Position numbers and translations under genes: made by a program
Assembly (NCBI RefSeq): GCF_003852235.1
Contig: NZ_CP027732.1
Location: 682,001 to 746,000 of the forward strand
DNA from: Pseudomonas sp. R4-35-07
GTDB lineage: Bacteria > Pseudomonadota > Gammaproteobacteria > Pseudomonadales > Pseudomonadaceae
Length of the DNA: 64,000 nt
Reading direction: 5' to 3'
The notes under the pieces: model-generated
Told to the model about the DNA's origin: nothing
Databases searched by the model: none
Seen by the model: only the letters and a program-made list of their open reading frames with translations
Shown: piece after piece, positions 36,025 to 46,692 of the stretch
How positions within the stretch are numbered: the stretch's first letter is position 1
Layout of the letters: every line of letters begins with the position of its first letter

Positions 36025-36617
36025 GTCACCAGATAACCGCGCACCCCGGTAAAGATAATTTGCGCGGCCAGGGCACACACGAACAACCCCATCAACCGGC
36101 TGACAATCTGCAAGCCCTGGTCGCCGAGAATGCGTTCGATCCGATTGGACAGGTACAGCACCACGCCCACGGTAAGGCTGGCCAGGGCGATGCTGAGGAT
36201 GGCGGTGAGCTTGTCGTCCCAGTGGGGCTGGCTTACCCCCATCACCAGCAGCGCGCCGATGGTGCCGGGGCCGACCGTCAGCGGGATGGTCAGCGGTACG
36301 ATGGTCACGTCCTGCTGCACGTTATCGGTCTGCACCGCCGACTTGCCTTGGGCCATGCCCAGGGCAGAGATAAACAGCACGCTGCCGGCACCGATGCGGA
36401 AGGCATCCACGGTGATACCGAACACACTGAAAATCACCCGACCGAACAGGTACAGCAGCACGCTCGATACCAGCGTCGCCAGCGCGACTTTCCACGCCAG
36501 GCGCCGCCGCTCCTTGCTGGAATAACCACGGGTCAGGCTGATAAAGCAGGACAGCACAAAGAACGGGCTATAGAGCACCAGCATCTTCAGGTAAACGCTG
36601 AACAACACATGGAGCAT
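36021..36617 (-). CDS. MarC/UPF0056 family membrane protein
   Basis: The 198-residue protein has six predicted transmembrane helices and no signal peptide. It contains LYSPFFVLSCFISLTRGYS near the N-terminus and the family hallmark VPLTIPLTVGPGTIGALLVMG in the middle. MarC was once linked to multiple antibiotic resistance in E. coli, later disproved; the substrate is unknown, and a neutral amino acid role has been suggested for relatives. The 3' end overlaps the unknown plus-strand gene tail to tail. Confidence 0.9.
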   Translation of the reverse strand: MLHVLFSVYLKMLVLYSPFFVLSCFISLTRGYSSKERRRLAWKVALATLVSSVLLYLFGRVIFSVFGITVDAFRIGAGSVLFISALGMAQGKSAVQTDNVQQDVTIVPLTIPLTVGPGTIGALLVMGVSQPHWDDKLTAILSIALASLTVGVVLYLSNRIERILGDQGLQIVSRLMGLFVCALAAQIIFTGVRGYLVT

Positions 36618-36676
36618 GAGGGGCGGCTCGCGGGTGGTGGAAGTGTGGAGGAGTCTATCAGGCGCCAGAGATCAAA

Positions 36677-36820
36677 TGTGGGAGGGGGCTGATCGTTCCC
36701 ACGCGCTGATCGTTCCCACGCTCCGCGTGGGAATGCATCCGGTGACGCTCCGCGTCACGCCAGGAGCAAGACGCAGAGCGTCCCCGGCGACGTTTCCACG
36801 CGGAGCGTGGGAACGATCAG
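36677..36820. repeat. Composite repeat: REP fragment joined to the GATCGTTCCCACGC element
   Basis: A truncated REP unit (TGTGGGAGGGGGCT, 36677-36690) runs directly into GATCGTTCCCACGC. That start is repeated again at 36708, and the element then continues to the closing GCGTGGGAACGATC at 36818. The retS stop codon follows three bases after the element. Confidence 0.85.
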
Positions 36821-39592
36821 TCAGGAGGGCGCGTGCTCTGGCCGTTGTTGGCGCTGCGCCACCCAGAATTCCACCAGTTCACGCAACTGCGACAGCTCCA
36901 CTGGCTTGGCCATATGCCCATCCATCCCGGCCTGGCGCGCACGTTCCTTGTGTTCCGAAAGAATGTGCGCGGTCAGCGCTACCACCGGCGTGCGTACGCG
37001 TTGGTGGCTGACTTCCCACGCGCGCAGTTGCTGGGTGGCGGAGAAACCATCGAGGATCGGCATTTCACAGTCCATCAACACCAGGTCATAGCGCTGGGCT
37101 TTCATCGCTTCCAACGCTTCTTCGCCGTTGCTGGCGGTGTCCGGGTTGAGGTTGAGCTTGCCGAGCATGCCACGTATCACTTTGGTGGAGATGCTGTTGT
37201 CTTCGGCCACCAGGATGCGGAAGTCGCTGGGCACCGTAATCACTGCCGGGGCGGCTGGAGCGGGGCGAGGGTGGGTCAAGCCTTTGCTGCGTTGGGCCAG
37301 TTCGTCGGCCAGGGTGGTCTTGAGCGTATAGCCGGCCACCGGTTTGGCCAGGATGCGTTTGATCCCGCAGTTGCGCGCGATGATCTTGCTCGGCGCGTTG
37401 CTGATGCCCGTGAGCATGATCAGCAGGATATCGTGGTTCAGGCTCGGGTCTTCCTTGATCTTCGCCGCCAGTTGCATGCCGGTCATGCCGGGCATGTTCT
37501 GGTCCAGGAGCACCACGTCGAAGTAATCGCGCAGGTGCGCCTTGGTACGCAACAGGGCCAGGGCCTCCTTGCCGGAAGCCACGGCGCTGACGTTCAGGCC
37601 CCAGGCCGAGCATTGCTGCAACAGCACCTTGCGGCAGGTGTCGTTGTCGTCCACCACCAGTACGCGTGCGTCCTTGAGCGGGCCGTCGAGATCGGAGGTC
37701 GGGTGCTCGAGGCGTTCCGGGTCCAGCGGCAGGGTCAGCCACAGCGTGCTGCCTTGGTGACTGCCGCTCTTGATACCGAACTCGCCGTTCATCAACAGGA
37801 TCAACTGACGCGCGATAACCAGGCCCAGATGGCCACTCAAGCGTGTCGCCGAGAGGAAGTTCTTGCTGTGCAGTTCACTGTGCAGCAGGGCGTCGCGTTC
37901 GGCGGCTTCCATCGGTACGCCGCTGTCTTGTACCGCAATGCGCAGGCGCGGCACGGTGCTGCGTTCGTCGAGGGCCACGACGATCAGCACTTCGCCCTCG
38001 TCGGTTTTGTGCAGGGCGTTTTCCAGCAGGCTCAGCAACGCCTGGCGCAGGCGTGTCGGATCACCGCTGATCACGCGCGGCACCTGGGGCTGGATGAAAC
38101 TGATCAGCTCGACATTCTGCTGCTCGGCCTTGGCGCGGAAGATGCTCAGGCAGTCGTCGATCAGCGCGTTGAGGTCGAACTGCACATCATCGAGTTCGAT
38201 CTGTCCCGACTCGAGCTTGGAGATGTCGAGGATTTCGTTGATCAGCGTGAGCAACTCGTTACCGGCGCTGTGGATGGTCTGCACATAGTCGCGTTGTTTC
38301 ACCGACAACGGCGTGCCCAGCAGCAACTCAGTCATGCCCAGCACGCCGTTCATGGGGGTGCGGATTTCGTGGCTGATCTTCGCCAGGAATTCGGCCTTGG
38401 CGGCAATTTCGGCGTTGCTGGCGGCCAGGTCGCGGCTGAGGCTGAAGCGGGTTTCGACAATAGCGCGCTGGCGCTCGCCGAGGGCCAGGCTCATCAACAG
38501 GCCGCTGAGGCAGATAAACGTGAGCAGGGTCACGATCAGGCCTTGCGGCGCCACCAGCGTGAGGCCGAGCAGGGCGGGCAGAATGATCAGCGTGCCGATG
38601 TTGAACACCACCATGCCGGCCACGAACAGGCGCGCCGGGCGATAGCCTCTTTGCCAGTGATAGGCCGAGACGAACAGCATGCTCAGGCCGGCCAGCGCGA
38701 CCAGGGCGTAGGTGATGATGTTCAGTGGCAGGGTGTTGACGAACAACAGCAGCAGGCCACACAGCACGATCAACAAGATGTCGGCCATCAACAGTTTGTT
38801 CAGCGGGTGTGGGCCCAGGGGCATGAAGAAACGGTAGGCAAACATCAGCCCGCACGGCGCGGTCAGCAGCAGCGCGAGGTAGGCGCCTGGGGTCTGGATC
38901 GCATGCCAGTTCGGCAGCCACGGCCCCACCACGTTGAGCAACAGCGCCAGGCTGAGCATCAACAGCACTTCGCAGGCCGCCAGCCACAGGCTGCTGCGCG
39001 AGCGGTGGTAGGCGAAGCGTGTGAGGTTATGCAGGATCAGCATCAGCAGCACGCCGAACAACAGGCCATAGAGCAGCGTCTGGTTCTGGTTGGCGGCGGC
39101 CAGTACGGCGGGTTCCAGCGTGATGTAAGGGCGTAGCTCGTGCTCCGACACCAGGCGCAGGTACACCTCGAGCGGGCGCTGGCTCTGCGGCATCGGGAGC
39201 ATGAAGTCACTGCTCGGCAGCGGGCGCTCGGCCTGGGGCTGGCGCGTGCCGGTGGTTTGTTGTTCCACCAGGGTATCGCCATCCAGCACATACAGGCTCA
39301 GGTGCGACAGGTCCGGCGCGAACACCCGCAGCACTTGTTCATGCTTGCCGGGTTGCAGCTTGAAGCGTACCCACAACGCACCGTCCGGCTGCGCGGCGGT
39401 AATCCGGTCCAGTTCGATGGGGCTGAATTGATTGGTGTAGCGGGCGGAGCGGATATCGCTCAGTTGCAGGTCGGCCTGTTCATCGAGCAATACTGCCCAA
39501 CCACTGCCTTGCGCAGCGGCTTGAGCCGGGGCCAGGCAGAGCAAGGTCAGCAGGCTGACTGTAAAAGCTAAGGCGATCCTGAGCCAGCGCAA
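36821..39592 (-). CDS. retS: Hybrid sensor kinase RetS
   Basis: RetS controls the switch between planktonic/virulent and biofilm modes by binding GacS and blocking the Gac/Rsm cascade. The predicted 923-residue protein has a signal peptide (about 1-27). A periplasmic 7TMR-DISMED2 domain covers about 30-170 and seven transmembrane helices about 180-375. The HisKA domain has SHEIRTP (His408), followed by an ATPase domain and two receiver domains ([11 protein letters not shown]... and [11 protein letters not shown]...). The ATP-binding boxes are degenerate (QDSGVPMEA in place of DTGxGI; SGHLGL in place of GTGLGL). The TTG at 39592 after GAAGGGA was chosen as start; this is uncertain. Its position beside purD matches PAO1. 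Confidence 0.88.
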   Translation of the reverse strand: MRWLRIALAFTVSLLTLLCLAPAQAAAQGSGWAVLLDEQADLQLSDIRSARYTNQFSPIELDRITAAQPDGALWVRFKLQPGKHEQVLRVFAPDLSHLSLYVLDGDTLVEQQTTGTRQPQAERPLPSSDFMLPMPQSQRPLEVYLRLVSEHELRPYITLEPAVLAAANQNQTLLYGLLFGVLLMLILHNLTRFAYHRSRSSLWLAACEVLLMLSLALLLNVVGPWLPNWHAIQTPGAYLALLLTAPCGLMFAYRFFMPLGPHPLNKLLMADILLIVLCGLLLLFVNTLPLNIITYALVALAGLSMLFVSAYHWQRGYRPARLFVAGMVVFNIGTLIILPALLGLTLVAPQGLIVTLLTFICLSGLLMSLALGERQRAIVETRFSLSRDLAASNAEIAAKAEFLAKISHEIRTPMNGVLGMTELLLGTPLSVKQRDYVQTIHSAGNELLTLINEILDISKLESGQIELDDVQFDLNALIDDCLSIFRAKAEQQNVELISFIQPQVPRVISGDPTRLRQALLSLLENALHKTDEGEVLIVVALDERSTVPRLRIAVQDSGVPMEAAERDALLHSELHSKNFLSATRLSGHLGLVIARQLILLMNGEFGIKSGSHQGSTLWLTLPLDPERLEHPTSDLDGPLKDARVLVVDDNDTCRKVLLQQCSAWGLNVSAVASGKEALALLRTKAHLRDYFDVVLLDQNMPGMTGMQLAAKIKEDPSLNHDILLIMLTGISNAPSKIIARNCGIKRILAKPVAGYTLKTTLADELAQRSKGLTHPRPAPAAPAVITVPSDFRILVAEDNSISTKVIRGMLGKLNLNPDTASNGEEALEAMKAQRYDLVLMDCEMPILDGFSATQQLRAWEVSHQRVRTPVVALTAHILSEHKERARQAGMDGHMAKPVELSQLRELVEFWVAQRQQRPEHAPS

Positions 39593-39653
39593 GGCGAAGT
39601 CCCTTCGTAGGTGAATGCACGGGTTAACTATGCGCGGGGGGCATGAGTACGGC

Positions 39654-39670
39654 AAGGGCCAGAGGCCCTT
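39654..39670 (-). terminator. Short hairpin between purD and retS
   Basis: AAGGGCC and GGCCCTT form a 7-bp stem with a 3-base loop 23 bases after the purD stop. There is no T run, so it is at most a weak terminator or an mRNA-stabilising hairpin. Confidence 0.4.
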
Positions 39671-39692
39671 ACCTACCCGAACGGATAGCTAC

Positions 39693-40985
39693 TCAGTTGC
39701 TCTCGCCACGTTCACGGGCAATGGCGCGGTAACCGATGTCGGTGCGATAGAAGCAGCCTTTCCAGTCGATTTTCGCGGCCAGCTTGTACGCCTGTTGCTG
39801 CGCGGCGTCGACACTGGCGCCCATGGCGGTGGCGCACAGCACGCGGCCACCGGCGGTGACGACCTGGCCGTCCTTCAGCGCAGTGCCAGCATGGAACACC
39901 TTGCCTTCCAGCGCTGCCGCCGCCTCCAGGCCCTCGATCACATCGCCCTTGGCGTAATCGGCAGGGTAACCGCCGGCCGCCAGCACGATACCGACGCTCG
40001 GGCGTGGGTCCCACTGCGCTTCGACCTTGTCCAGGGCCTGGGCCAGCGCGGCTTCCACCAGCAGCACCAGGCTCGACTGCAGGCGCAGCATCACCGGCTG
40101 GGTTTCCGGGTCGCCAAAGCGGCAGTTGAACTCGATGACTTTCGGGTTACCAGCTTTGTCGATCATCAGGCCGGCGTAGAGGAAGCCGGTGTAGACGTTG
40201 CCTTCGTCGGCCATGCCGCGCACGGTCGGCCAGATCACCAGGTCCATGACGCGCTGGTGCACGTCGGCGGTGACCACCGGCGCCGGGGAATAAGCTCCCA
40301 TGCCGCCGGTGTTCGGGCCGCTGTCGCCGTTGCCGACGCGCTTGTGGTCCTGGCTGGTGGCCATTGGCAGTACGTTCTTGCCGTCGACCATCACGATGAA
40401 GCTGGCTTCTTCGCCGTCGAGGAATTCTTCGATTACCACGCGCGAACCGGCGTCACCAAAGGCGTTGCCGGCGAGCATGTCGCGCACGGCATCCTCGGCT
40501 TCCTGCAGGGTCATGGCGACGATCACGCCTTTACCCGCAGCGAGGCCGTCGGCCTTGATCACGATCGGCGCGCCTTTTTCACGCAGGTAAGCCAGGGCCG
40601 GCTCGATCTCGGTGAAGTTCTGGTAGTCGGCAGTCGGGATCTTGTGGCGCGCCAGGAAATCCTTGGTGAAAGCTTTCGAACCTTCCAATTGAGCGGCGCC
40701 GGCGGTCGGCCCGAAGCAATCCAGGCCACGGTTGCGAAACAAGTCGACGACGCCGGCCACCAGCGGCACTTCCGGGCCGACGATGGTCAGGGAGACATTG
40801 TTCTCGGCGAAATCTGCCAGTTGCTCAAGGGCCAGCACGTCGATAGCGACGTTTTCGCACTTGGCTTCAATGGCGGTACCGGCATTACCCGGTGCGACGA
40901 AAACTTTCTGGACGCGTGGGTCCTGGGCAACTTTCCAGGCCAGGGCGTGTTCACGGCCACCGCTGCCAATGATCAAAACATTCAT
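39693..40985 (-). CDS. purD: Phosphoribosylamine-glycine ligase PurD
   Basis: PurD joins phosphoribosylamine and glycine with ATP in purine synthesis. The 430-residue ATP-grasp protein starts MNVLIIGSGGREHALAWK. It has VGPEVPLVAGVVD, the ATP-grasp loop PIVIKADGLAAGKGVIVA, GPNTGGMGAYSPAP and IEFNCRFGDPETQPVM. The ATG is at 40985; the frame upstream runs into a repeat. It follows purH on the same strand with a 113-base repeat between them. Confidence 0.98.
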   Translation of the reverse strand: MNVLIIGSGGREHALAWKVAQDPRVQKVFVAPGNAGTAIEAKCENVAIDVLALEQLADFAENNVSLTIVGPEVPLVAGVVDLFRNRGLDCFGPTAGAAQLEGSKAFTKDFLARHKIPTADYQNFTEIEPALAYLREKGAPIVIKADGLAAGKGVIVAMTLQEAEDAVRDMLAGNAFGDAGSRVVIEEFLDGEEASFIVMVDGKNVLPMATSQDHKRVGNGDSGPNTGGMGAYSPAPVVTADVHQRVMDLVIWPTVRGMADEGNVYTGFLYAGLMIDKAGNPKVIEFNCRFGDPETQPVMLRLQSSLVLLVEAALAQALDKVEAQWDPRPSVGIVLAAGGYPADYAKGDVIEGLEAAAALEGKVFHAGTALKDGQVVTAGGRVLCATAMGASVDAAQQQAYKLAAKIDWKGCFYRTDIGYRAIARERGESN

Positions 40986-41005
40986 TTCAAAAACCTCGTT
41001 AGCAT

Positions 41006-41112
41006 GATCGTTCCCACGCTCTGCGTGGGAATGCAACACGGGACGCTCCGCGTCCCAAAGCGTGACGCAGAGCGCCACAAGAGGCATTCCCACGCGGAGC
41101 GTGGGAACGATC
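41006..41112. repeat. GATCGTTCCCACGC palindromic repeat between purH and purD
   Basis: This is a full-length copy with both ends and the nested GACGCTCCGCGTC palindrome. Its outer edge lies two bases from the purH stop codon, which reads from a GATCA end duplication. Confidence 0.92.
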
Positions 41113-41114
41113 GA

Positions 41115-42722
41115 TCAGTGGCGGAAGTGGCGCATGCCAGTGAAGACCATGGCGATGCCAGCTTCGTCGGCAGCAGCGATGACTTCAGCATCACGCATCG
41201 AACCGCCCGGTTGAATCACGGCGGTCACACCGGCTTTCGCGGCGTTATCCAGACCATCACGGAACGGGAAGAACGCATCGGAAGCCATTACCGAACCGGC
41301 TACCTGCAAGCCGGCGTGTTCGGCCTTGATCGCAGCGATACGTGCCGAGTTCACGCGGCTCATCTGGCCGGCGCCGACACCGATGGTCTGGCGGTTCTTG
41401 GCGTAGACGATGGCGTTGGACTTAACGTACTTGGCGACTTTCCAGGCGAAGATCAGGTCGTTGATCTCCTGCTCGGTCGGCGCGCGTTTGGTCACGACCT
41501 TAAGGTCTTGGCTGCCGATCATGCCGATGTCGCGGCTCTGCACCAGCAAGCCGCCATTGACGCGCTTGTAGTCCCAGGCTGCGGCGCGTTCAGCCGACCA
41601 TTCGCCGCAGGCCAGCAGGCGCACGTTGGCCTTGGCGGCGACGATGGCGCGGGCTTCTTCACTGACGGACGGGGCGATGATCACTTCGACGAACTGACGC
41701 TCGACGATGGCCTTGGCCGTCTCGGCATCCAGTTCACGGTTGAAGGCAATGATGCCGCCGAATGCCGATTCGGTGTCGGTGGCGTAGGCCAGTTCGTACG
41801 CCTGGCGGATCCCGCCTTCCGCGTCCGGGCTCACGGCCACGCCGCACGGGTTGGCGTGCTTGACGATCACGCAGGCCGGTTTGACGAAGCTTTTCACGCA
41901 TTCCAGCGCGGCGTCGGTGTCGGCCACGTTGTTGTAGGACAGTTCTTTGCCTTGCAGCTGGGTGGCGGTGGCGATGCCCACTTCGGCCGGCTTGGCCTCA
42001 ACGTAGAACGCCGCGCTCTGGTGCGGGTTCTCGCCGTAGCGCATTTCCTGGGCCTTGATGAACTGGCTGTTGAAGGTGCGTGGGAACTGGCTGCGGCCTT
42101 CGGTGCTCAGGACGTCGGCGGCCTGGTTCACGGTGCCCATGTAGTTGGCGATCATGCCGTCGTAGGCGGCGGTGTGTTCGAACGCCTTGAGCATCAGGTC
42201 AAACCGCTGGGCGTAGGTCAGGCCACCGGCTTTGAGGCTGTCGAGCACTTGGGTGTAGTCGCTGGCGTTGACCACGATGGCCACGTCTTTGTGGTTCTTG
42301 GCTGCCGAGCGAACCATGGTCGGGCCGCCGATATCGATGTTTTCGATGGCGGTCGGCAAGTCGCAGCCTGGCTTGTTGATGGTGGCTTCGAACGGGTAGA
42401 GGTTAACGGCGACCAGGTCGATCGGCTTGATGCCGTGCTCGTTCATGATGGCGTCGTCGATACCGCGACGGCCAAGGATGCCGCCGTGGATTTTCGGGTG
42501 CAGGGTCTTGACCCGACCGTCCATCATTTCCGCGAAACCGGTGTAGTCCGCGACTTCTACTGCGGCCACGCCGTTGTCCTGCAGCAGTTTGAAGGTCCCG
42601 CCCGTGGAGAGGATTTCCACGCCAAGGAGCTGCAAGCTCCGGGCAAATTCGAGGATCCCGGTCTTGTCGGAAACACTGATCAAGGCGCGGCGGATCGGCA
42701 GGCGGGTAGTCTGGTCGGTCAT
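41115..42722 (-). CDS. purH: Bifunctional AICAR transformylase/IMP cyclohydrolase PurH
   Basis: PurH performs the last two steps of IMP synthesis. The 535-residue protein starts [23 protein letters not shown]. The N-terminal cyclohydrolase part (to about 200) has [10 protein letters not shown] and [12 protein letters not shown]. The transformylase part has [15 protein letters not shown] and the catalytic [11 protein letters not shown], ending in [13 protein letters not shown] and FTGMRHFRH. It lies downstream of fis, with an intrinsic terminator in the gap. Confidence 0.98.
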   Translation of the reverse strand: MTDQTTRLPIRRALISVSDKTGILEFARSLQLLGVEILSTGGTFKLLQDNGVAAVEVADYTGFAEMMDGRVKTLHPKIHGGILGRRGIDDAIMNEHGIKPIDLVAVNLYPFEATINKPGCDLPTAIENIDIGGPTMVRSAAKNHKDVAIVVNASDYTQVLDSLKAGGLTYAQRFDLMLKAFEHTAAYDGMIANYMGTVNQAADVLSTEGRSQFPRTFNSQFIKAQEMRYGENPHQSAAFYVEAKPAEVGIATATQLQGKELSYNNVADTDAALECVKSFVKPACVIVKHANPCGVAVSPDAEGGIRQAYELAYATDTESAFGGIIAFNRELDAETAKAIVERQFVEVIIAPSVSEEARAIVAAKANVRLLACGEWSAERAAAWDYKRVNGGLLVQSRDIGMIGSQDLKVVTKRAPTEQEINDLIFAWKVAKYVKSNAIVYAKNRQTIGVGAGQMSRVNSARIAAIKAEHAGLQVAGSVMASDAFFPFRDGLDNAAKAGVTAVIQPGGSMRDAEVIAAADEAGIAMVFTGMRHFRH

Positions 42723-42754
42723 CTCAATTTCCATCAAAAGCAAAGGAGTCAGCA

Positions 42755-42787
42755 AAAAAGGCGACCGTTTTTACGCGGGCGCCTTTC
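42755..42787 (-). terminator. Intrinsic terminator between fis and purH
   Basis: Read on the minus strand, AAAGGCG...CGCCTTT forms a 7-bp stem extended by an inner CCG/CGG helix, and T6 follows. It ends the dusB-fis transcript or acts as an attenuator for purH, whose ATG lies only 32 bases downstream. Confidence 0.85.
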
Positions 42788-42803
42788 TGGTTTGATTGAA
42801 TGC

Positions 42804-43124
42804 TTACAGCAAATCGTATTGCTTGAGCTTTTTGCGCAACGTGCCCCGGTTGAGGCCCAGCAGCTCACTGGCTTTGGTCTGGTTGCCCTTGACGTAGTTC
42901 ATCACGCTTTCGAGCAGGGGCGCCTCGACTTCGGAGAGCACCAGGTTGTACACGTCCGTGACGGAAGCGCCCTCGAGGTGGGCGAAATAATTGTGCAGCG
43001 CCTTCTCGACACTCCCGCGAAGGGTCTGGCCTTCTTCGCTCGGCGTGTTGAGGTGCTGTTTCAAATTGACGTTGTCGCTCACGGGTGCTGTTCCACTCAC
43101 TAAAGTCTCGGTCATCATCGTCAT
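42804..43124 (-). CDS. fis: Nucleoid-associated protein Fis
   Basis: Fis is a DNA-bending regulator active in fast growth. The 106-residue protein ends with the canonical helix-turn-helix ([27 protein letters not shown]). The middle [33 protein letters not shown] forms the dimer core. The ATG at 43124 overlaps the dusB stop in an ATGA junction, the classic dusB-fis arrangement. MMTETL two codons in is another possible start. Confidence 0.97.
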   Translation of the reverse strand: MTMMTETLVSGTAPVSDNVNLKQHLNTPSEEGQTLRGSVEKALHNYFAHLEGASVTDVYNLVLSEVEAPLLESVMNYVKGNQTKASELLGLNRGTLRKKLKQYDLL

Positions 43125-44134
43125 GCGGCCACCCCTTCTCCATCCCCTGTTCCCAGGCTCTTGTCACGTTCGGCGAAGAACTCACGAACGGTGGCGACCT
43201 GTGCCTGCGTTTCATCCAAACGGTTGAACTGAGCGCGAAATTCCCTGGCGCCCGGCAAGGTGGCGAGGTACCAGCCGACATGCTTGCGAGCAATGCGTAC
43301 GCCCATCACATCCCCATAGAAGGTGTGCAGGGCGGCCAGATGCTCTAGCAGAATACGTTCCACCTCGGTCAGTCCCGGTGCCGGCAATACGTCGCCGGTA
43401 CGCAGGTAATGCTCGATCTCACGGAAAATCCATGGCCGCCCCTGGGCGGCCCGGCCGATCAACACGCCGTCGGCACCGGTTGCGTGCAGAACGCGCCGGG
43501 CTTTCTCGGCTGAATCGATATCGCCATTGGCAAACACCGGCATCGACACCGCCTGCTTGATTGCGGCAATGGTGTCGTACTCGGCTTCCCCGGTGTAAAG
43601 GTCGGCGCGGGTGCGGCCATGCACCGCCAGCGCTGCAATACCTGCCTGTTCGGCGATCTTCGCCACCGTCAGGCCATTCTTGTTGTCCCGGTCCCAGCCG
43701 GTCCGAATCTTCAGGGTCACCGGCACATCGACTGCGGCGACAACGGCCTGCAGGATCTCGGCAACCAACTGCTCATCTTTCAGCAGGGCGGAGCCTGCGG
43801 CCTTGTTGCAGACCTTCTTGGCCGGGCAGCCCATGTTGATATCGATGATCTGCGCGCCCAGCTCCACATTGGCCCGAGCCGCATCCGCCAGCATCTGCGC
43901 ATCACCCCCGGCGATCTGCACCGAGCGTGGCTCGGGATCACCTTCGTGGATCATGCGCATCCGCGACTTGCGGGTGTTCCACAAACTCATGTCGCTGGTG
44001 ACCATTTCAGAGACTACTAGACCCGCGCCCAAACGTTTGCAGAGCTGACGAAAGGGCTGGTCCGTGACGCCCGCCATCGGGGCGAGGATCAAGCCGTTGT
44101 GCAATGTATATGGGCCGATGCGTACCGCCGACAT
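43121..44134 (-). CDS. dusB: tRNA-dihydrouridine synthase DusB
   Basis: DusB is a flavoenzyme that reduces uridine in tRNA to dihydrouridine. The 337-residue protein starts [25 protein letters not shown]. It has the FMN barrel motifs [37 protein letters not shown] (catalytic Cys), LAVHGRTR and [14 protein letters not shown]. It is co-transcribed with fis. Confidence 0.97.
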   Translation of the reverse strand: MSAVRIGPYTLHNGLILAPMAGVTDQPFRQLCKRLGAGLVVSEMVTSDMSLWNTRKSRMRMIHEGDPEPRSVQIAGGDAQMLADAARANVELGAQIIDINMGCPAKKVCNKAAGSALLKDEQLVAEILQAVVAAVDVPVTLKIRTGWDRDNKNGLTVAKIAEQAGIAALAVHGRTRADLYTGEAEYDTIAAIKQAVSMPVFANGDIDSAEKARRVLHATGADGVLIGRAAQGRPWIFREIEHYLRTGDVLPAPGLTEVERILLEHLAALHTFYGDVMGVRIARKHVGWYLATLPGAREFRAQFNRLDETQAQVATVREFFAERDKSLGTGDGEGVAA

Positions 44135-44319
44135 AGGACTTCCCTGTTGTGGGGCCGGATCATTAGAGTTCGAAAAAGGGTTGGCATGATACCCGCTCTC
44201 GATGACTGGATAAAGGCTGAATTGGATAAAATCTGAACAGTTATTTTTTTATCGCCAGTGGTTTGGTTGACGTCGGCGCAGTCAATAAACCGCCGTCAAA
44301 CCTCGGTGCTGGCGCAGCT

Positions 44320-45540
44320 TCACTCGGGCGAATGGAAGCTCAGGCTGTAGTTCACCGCTTTGCTGCCGGGGTCAAGGATGTCCAGGGAGATGTGGATCGG
44401 TGTCTGCGACGGCATTTCACTGACCCCGGCCAACTCGCCGCTGAGGTACTCGGCGGGCTTGAAGCGCCGACTGGCGATCAGGCCGCCGTTCAAGTCGGCA
44501 AAGCGCAGCTCCAGCTGCGGAAAGGGCTGGGAGAATGTCGCGCGGTTGTAGATGATCGCATCCACCACCAGCGCCCCAGCGAACTCCGGATGGCTGCGCA
44601 CCACCAGGTTGCTGCTCTTGATGTGGGCGATGTCGACCCGTGATGGCACAGTGCAGCCCAATTTCGGGCACAGTTGCTGGAACCACGGACGGTAGGCGTC
44701 CTGGCGGGCCAGTTCGTCGAATTGGTAGGCGATGTACTGGCCTGCCAGGCCTGCGGCGGCGAGCAGTACCAGCACGATCCAGGTCAGGCGGCGGCCCAGG
44801 CCTGACGGACGCTTCTGCGCATACAGGTGCAGCGGGTCGTCTTCCAGGTCCTGGAACACCTCGTCGACATTGGCCTCGGCACGCGCCCGCTTGCGCCGGG
44901 CGTGGGGGCGGTCGTCGGTGGCTTGCGCCGCTGGCGTCAGGGGCGTGAAGGGTGGATCGGGATCGTCGTCCGGATTCGAGCGCAGCGGCGGTTCGTCGTC
45001 ATCGAGATCGTCGCGGTGAAACGACAGGGACGGCTCGGTGCGCTCGCTCGGCTCCGGCTCCGGCTCGGCTTCGGCGGGCAGGGCGCGCTCTTGCGGCGGC
45101 TCGCTGAATAGGCTGGCGGCCCACTTTTCTTCCTCGGCCTTGACTGTATTGCGGCTGGCGCTGAGGGCATCTTCCTTGTGCCGACGCTCGGCACCGGGCT
45201 GGCGGCGGTCCGCGCCGGCGGGCTGGGTGTGCTGAATTTCGCGGCGCTCGAGCTTGGCCAGTTCCTCGTCCAGGTCCAGGTTGTCCAGGTCCAGCTCTTG
45301 GGCTGTCCACTGTTTCTGGCTGATTGCGCGCGGCGGCTCAGACGTGGGTTCATCAGCGCCGAACTGTTCAGGTTGCGCTGCCGGCACCGAGGCTCGCTGC
45401 TCCAGCAACTGGCGCGCAGCGTTGAACACCTGCAGGCAGGAGCCGCAGCGCACCACGCCACGGGCCACGCTCAATTGAGCGTGGTTGACGCGAAAGCGTG
45501 CTTGGCAATGCGGGCACTGGGTGACGAAACTGTCGCTCAT
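44320..45540 (-). CDS. Zinc-ribbon/DUF3426 membrane protein
   Basis: The 406-residue protein begins with an MJ0042-type zinc ribbon (TQCPHCQARFRVNHAQL...VRCGSCLQVFNA; CxxC twice). A long acidic, low-complexity linker follows (about 60-245), then one transmembrane helix (LTWIVLVLLAAAGLAGQYIAYQ, about 255-276). The C-terminal DUF3426 domain contains CPKLGCTVPSRVDIAHIKSSNLVVRSHPEFAGAL. Its function is unknown. The start at 45540 lies 30 bases after prmA ends, the usual neighbour. Confidence 0.9.
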   Translation of the reverse strand: MSDSFVTQCPHCQARFRVNHAQLSVARGVVRCGSCLQVFNAARQLLEQRASVPAAQPEQFGADEPTSEPPRAISQKQWTAQELDLDNLDLDEELAKLERREIQHTQPAGADRRQPGAERRHKEDALSASRNTVKAEEEKWAASLFSEPPQERALPAEAEPEPEPSERTEPSLSFHRDDLDDDEPPLRSNPDDDPDPPFTPLTPAAQATDDRPHARRKRARAEANVDEVFQDLEDDPLHLYAQKRPSGLGRRLTWIVLVLLAAAGLAGQYIAYQFDELARQDAYRPWFQQLCPKLGCTVPSRVDIAHIKSSNLVVRSHPEFAGALVVDAIIYNRATFSQPFPQLELRFADLNGGLIASRRFKPAEYLSGELAGVSEMPSQTPIHISLDILDPGSKAVNYSLSFHSPE

Positions 45541-45570
45541 GCGGCCATCCGATTCAGACAAGCGCTCATT

Positions 45571-46449
45571 CTAGCGCCGACGACCGCTGATGCGTACCCA
45601 GCCGTCACGGTTGGCGATGGGGTCCAGCTCGAAATCCCTGGCGTAGGCGGCGGCGACCTCTTCACCTTGCTCGGCGAGAATGCCCGACAGTGCCAGGCGC
45701 CCGCCTGGCTTGACCAGGCTCGACAACTGCGGCGCCAGCGACACCAACGGCCCGGCGAGGATGTTGGCGACCAGCACATCGGCCTGTACCTGGGGCAGGT
45801 CCTCAGGCAGATAAAGTGGGAATTTGCCTTCAAGAATGTGGTTGCGCCCGGCGTTATCGCGGGAGGCTTCCAGGGCCTGCACGTCGATATCGGTGCCCAC
45901 GGCCTGCTCGGCGCCCAGCAGCAGCGCGGCGATGGCCAGGATTCCCGAGCCGCATCCGAAGTCGAGCACGTTGCAGTCGCTCAGATCCTGGCCGTCCAGC
46001 CATTCCAGGCACAGCGCGGTGGTGGGGTGAGTGCCGGTGCCGAACGCCAGGCCCGGGTCCAGCAGCAGGTTGACCGCATCCGGCTCGGGGGCGGCGTGCC
46101 AGCTGGGTACGATCCACAGGCGCTGGCCGAAACGCATGGGCTGGAAATTGTCCATCCAGCTGCGTTCCCAATCCTGGTCTTCGATCACTTCGCTGTGATG
46201 CTCCGGCAGCGGGGCGCCGGTGAGCAACTCCAGATGGGCCAGTACGCTGGCGGCCTCGGTGCCGTCTTCGAACAGGGCCAGCAAGTGGGTGTGGGACCAC
46301 AGCGGGGTGGTGTTGAGTTCCGGTTCGAAGATCGGCTGGTCTTCAGCGTCCATGAAGGTCACCGACACAGCGCCGACTTCGAGGAAAGCGTCTTCGTAGG
46401 TTTCGGCTTGTTCTGGGCTGATGGCGAGACGGACTTGCAGCCAAGGCAT
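45571..46449 (-). CDS. prmA: Ribosomal protein L11 methyltransferase PrmA
   Basis: PrmA trimethylates ribosomal protein L11. The 292-residue protein starts [20 protein letters not shown]. An N-terminal substrate-recognition domain is followed by a class I methyltransferase domain with [19 protein letters not shown], the SAM loop [21 protein letters not shown] and the NPPF-like [11 protein letters not shown]. The start at 46449 agrees with the family; an extension to 46506 lacks support. Confidence 0.97.
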   Translation of the reverse strand: MPWLQVRLAISPEQAETYEDAFLEVGAVSVTFMDAEDQPIFEPELNTTPLWSHTHLLALFEDGTEAASVLAHLELLTGAPLPEHHSEVIEDQDWERSWMDNFQPMRFGQRLWIVPSWHAAPEPDAVNLLLDPGLAFGTGTHPTTALCLEWLDGQDLSDCNVLDFGCGSGILAIAALLLGAEQAVGTDIDVQALEASRDNAGRNHILEGKFPLYLPEDLPQVQADVLVANILAGPLVSLAPQLSSLVKPGGRLALSGILAEQGEEVAAAYARDFELDPIANRDGWVRISGRRR

Positions 46450-46544
46450 GGCGGGCACCTTTGAAAAAATGAGTGTGCAGCGGGATGGGGCTGCGAAAGC
46501 GCGCAAGTTTACGCGAGCGAACAGCAGAAGACGACATTACTGAC

Positions 46545-46665
46545 GATCGTTCCCACGCTCGGCGTGGGAATGCTGCTCTGGACGCTCCGCGTCCGTGACG
46601 CGGAGCGTCACAAGATGCGTTCCCACGCCGAGCGTGGGAACGATCAGTCAAGCCCCCCTCCCACA
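46545..46665. repeat. GATCGTTCCCACGC palindromic repeat joined to a REP remnant
   Basis: A full copy of the long element (46545-46647) is followed at once by CAAGCCCCCCTCCCACA, the tail of a REP unit. The composite mirrors the one at 36677. Confidence 0.87.
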
Positions 46666-46692
46666 GGTGGTTGGTGTGTGGCTGCCAGAAAC

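Noticed and set aside
36833..39136. Plus-strand open frame of 767 codons
   Set aside because: Antisense shadow of retS; composition is Gln/His/Ala-rich with no recognisable motif.
42723..42803. Purine or ZTP riboswitch before purH
   Set aside because: The gap is only 81 bases and is explained by one terminator hairpin; no conserved riboswitch core was seen.
39615..43103. Plus-strand open frame of 1,162 codons
   Set aside because: It lies exactly opposite purD, purH and fis. The product is low-complexity and Gly/His/Val-rich, as expected of antisense frames in high-GC genes, and shows no domain.
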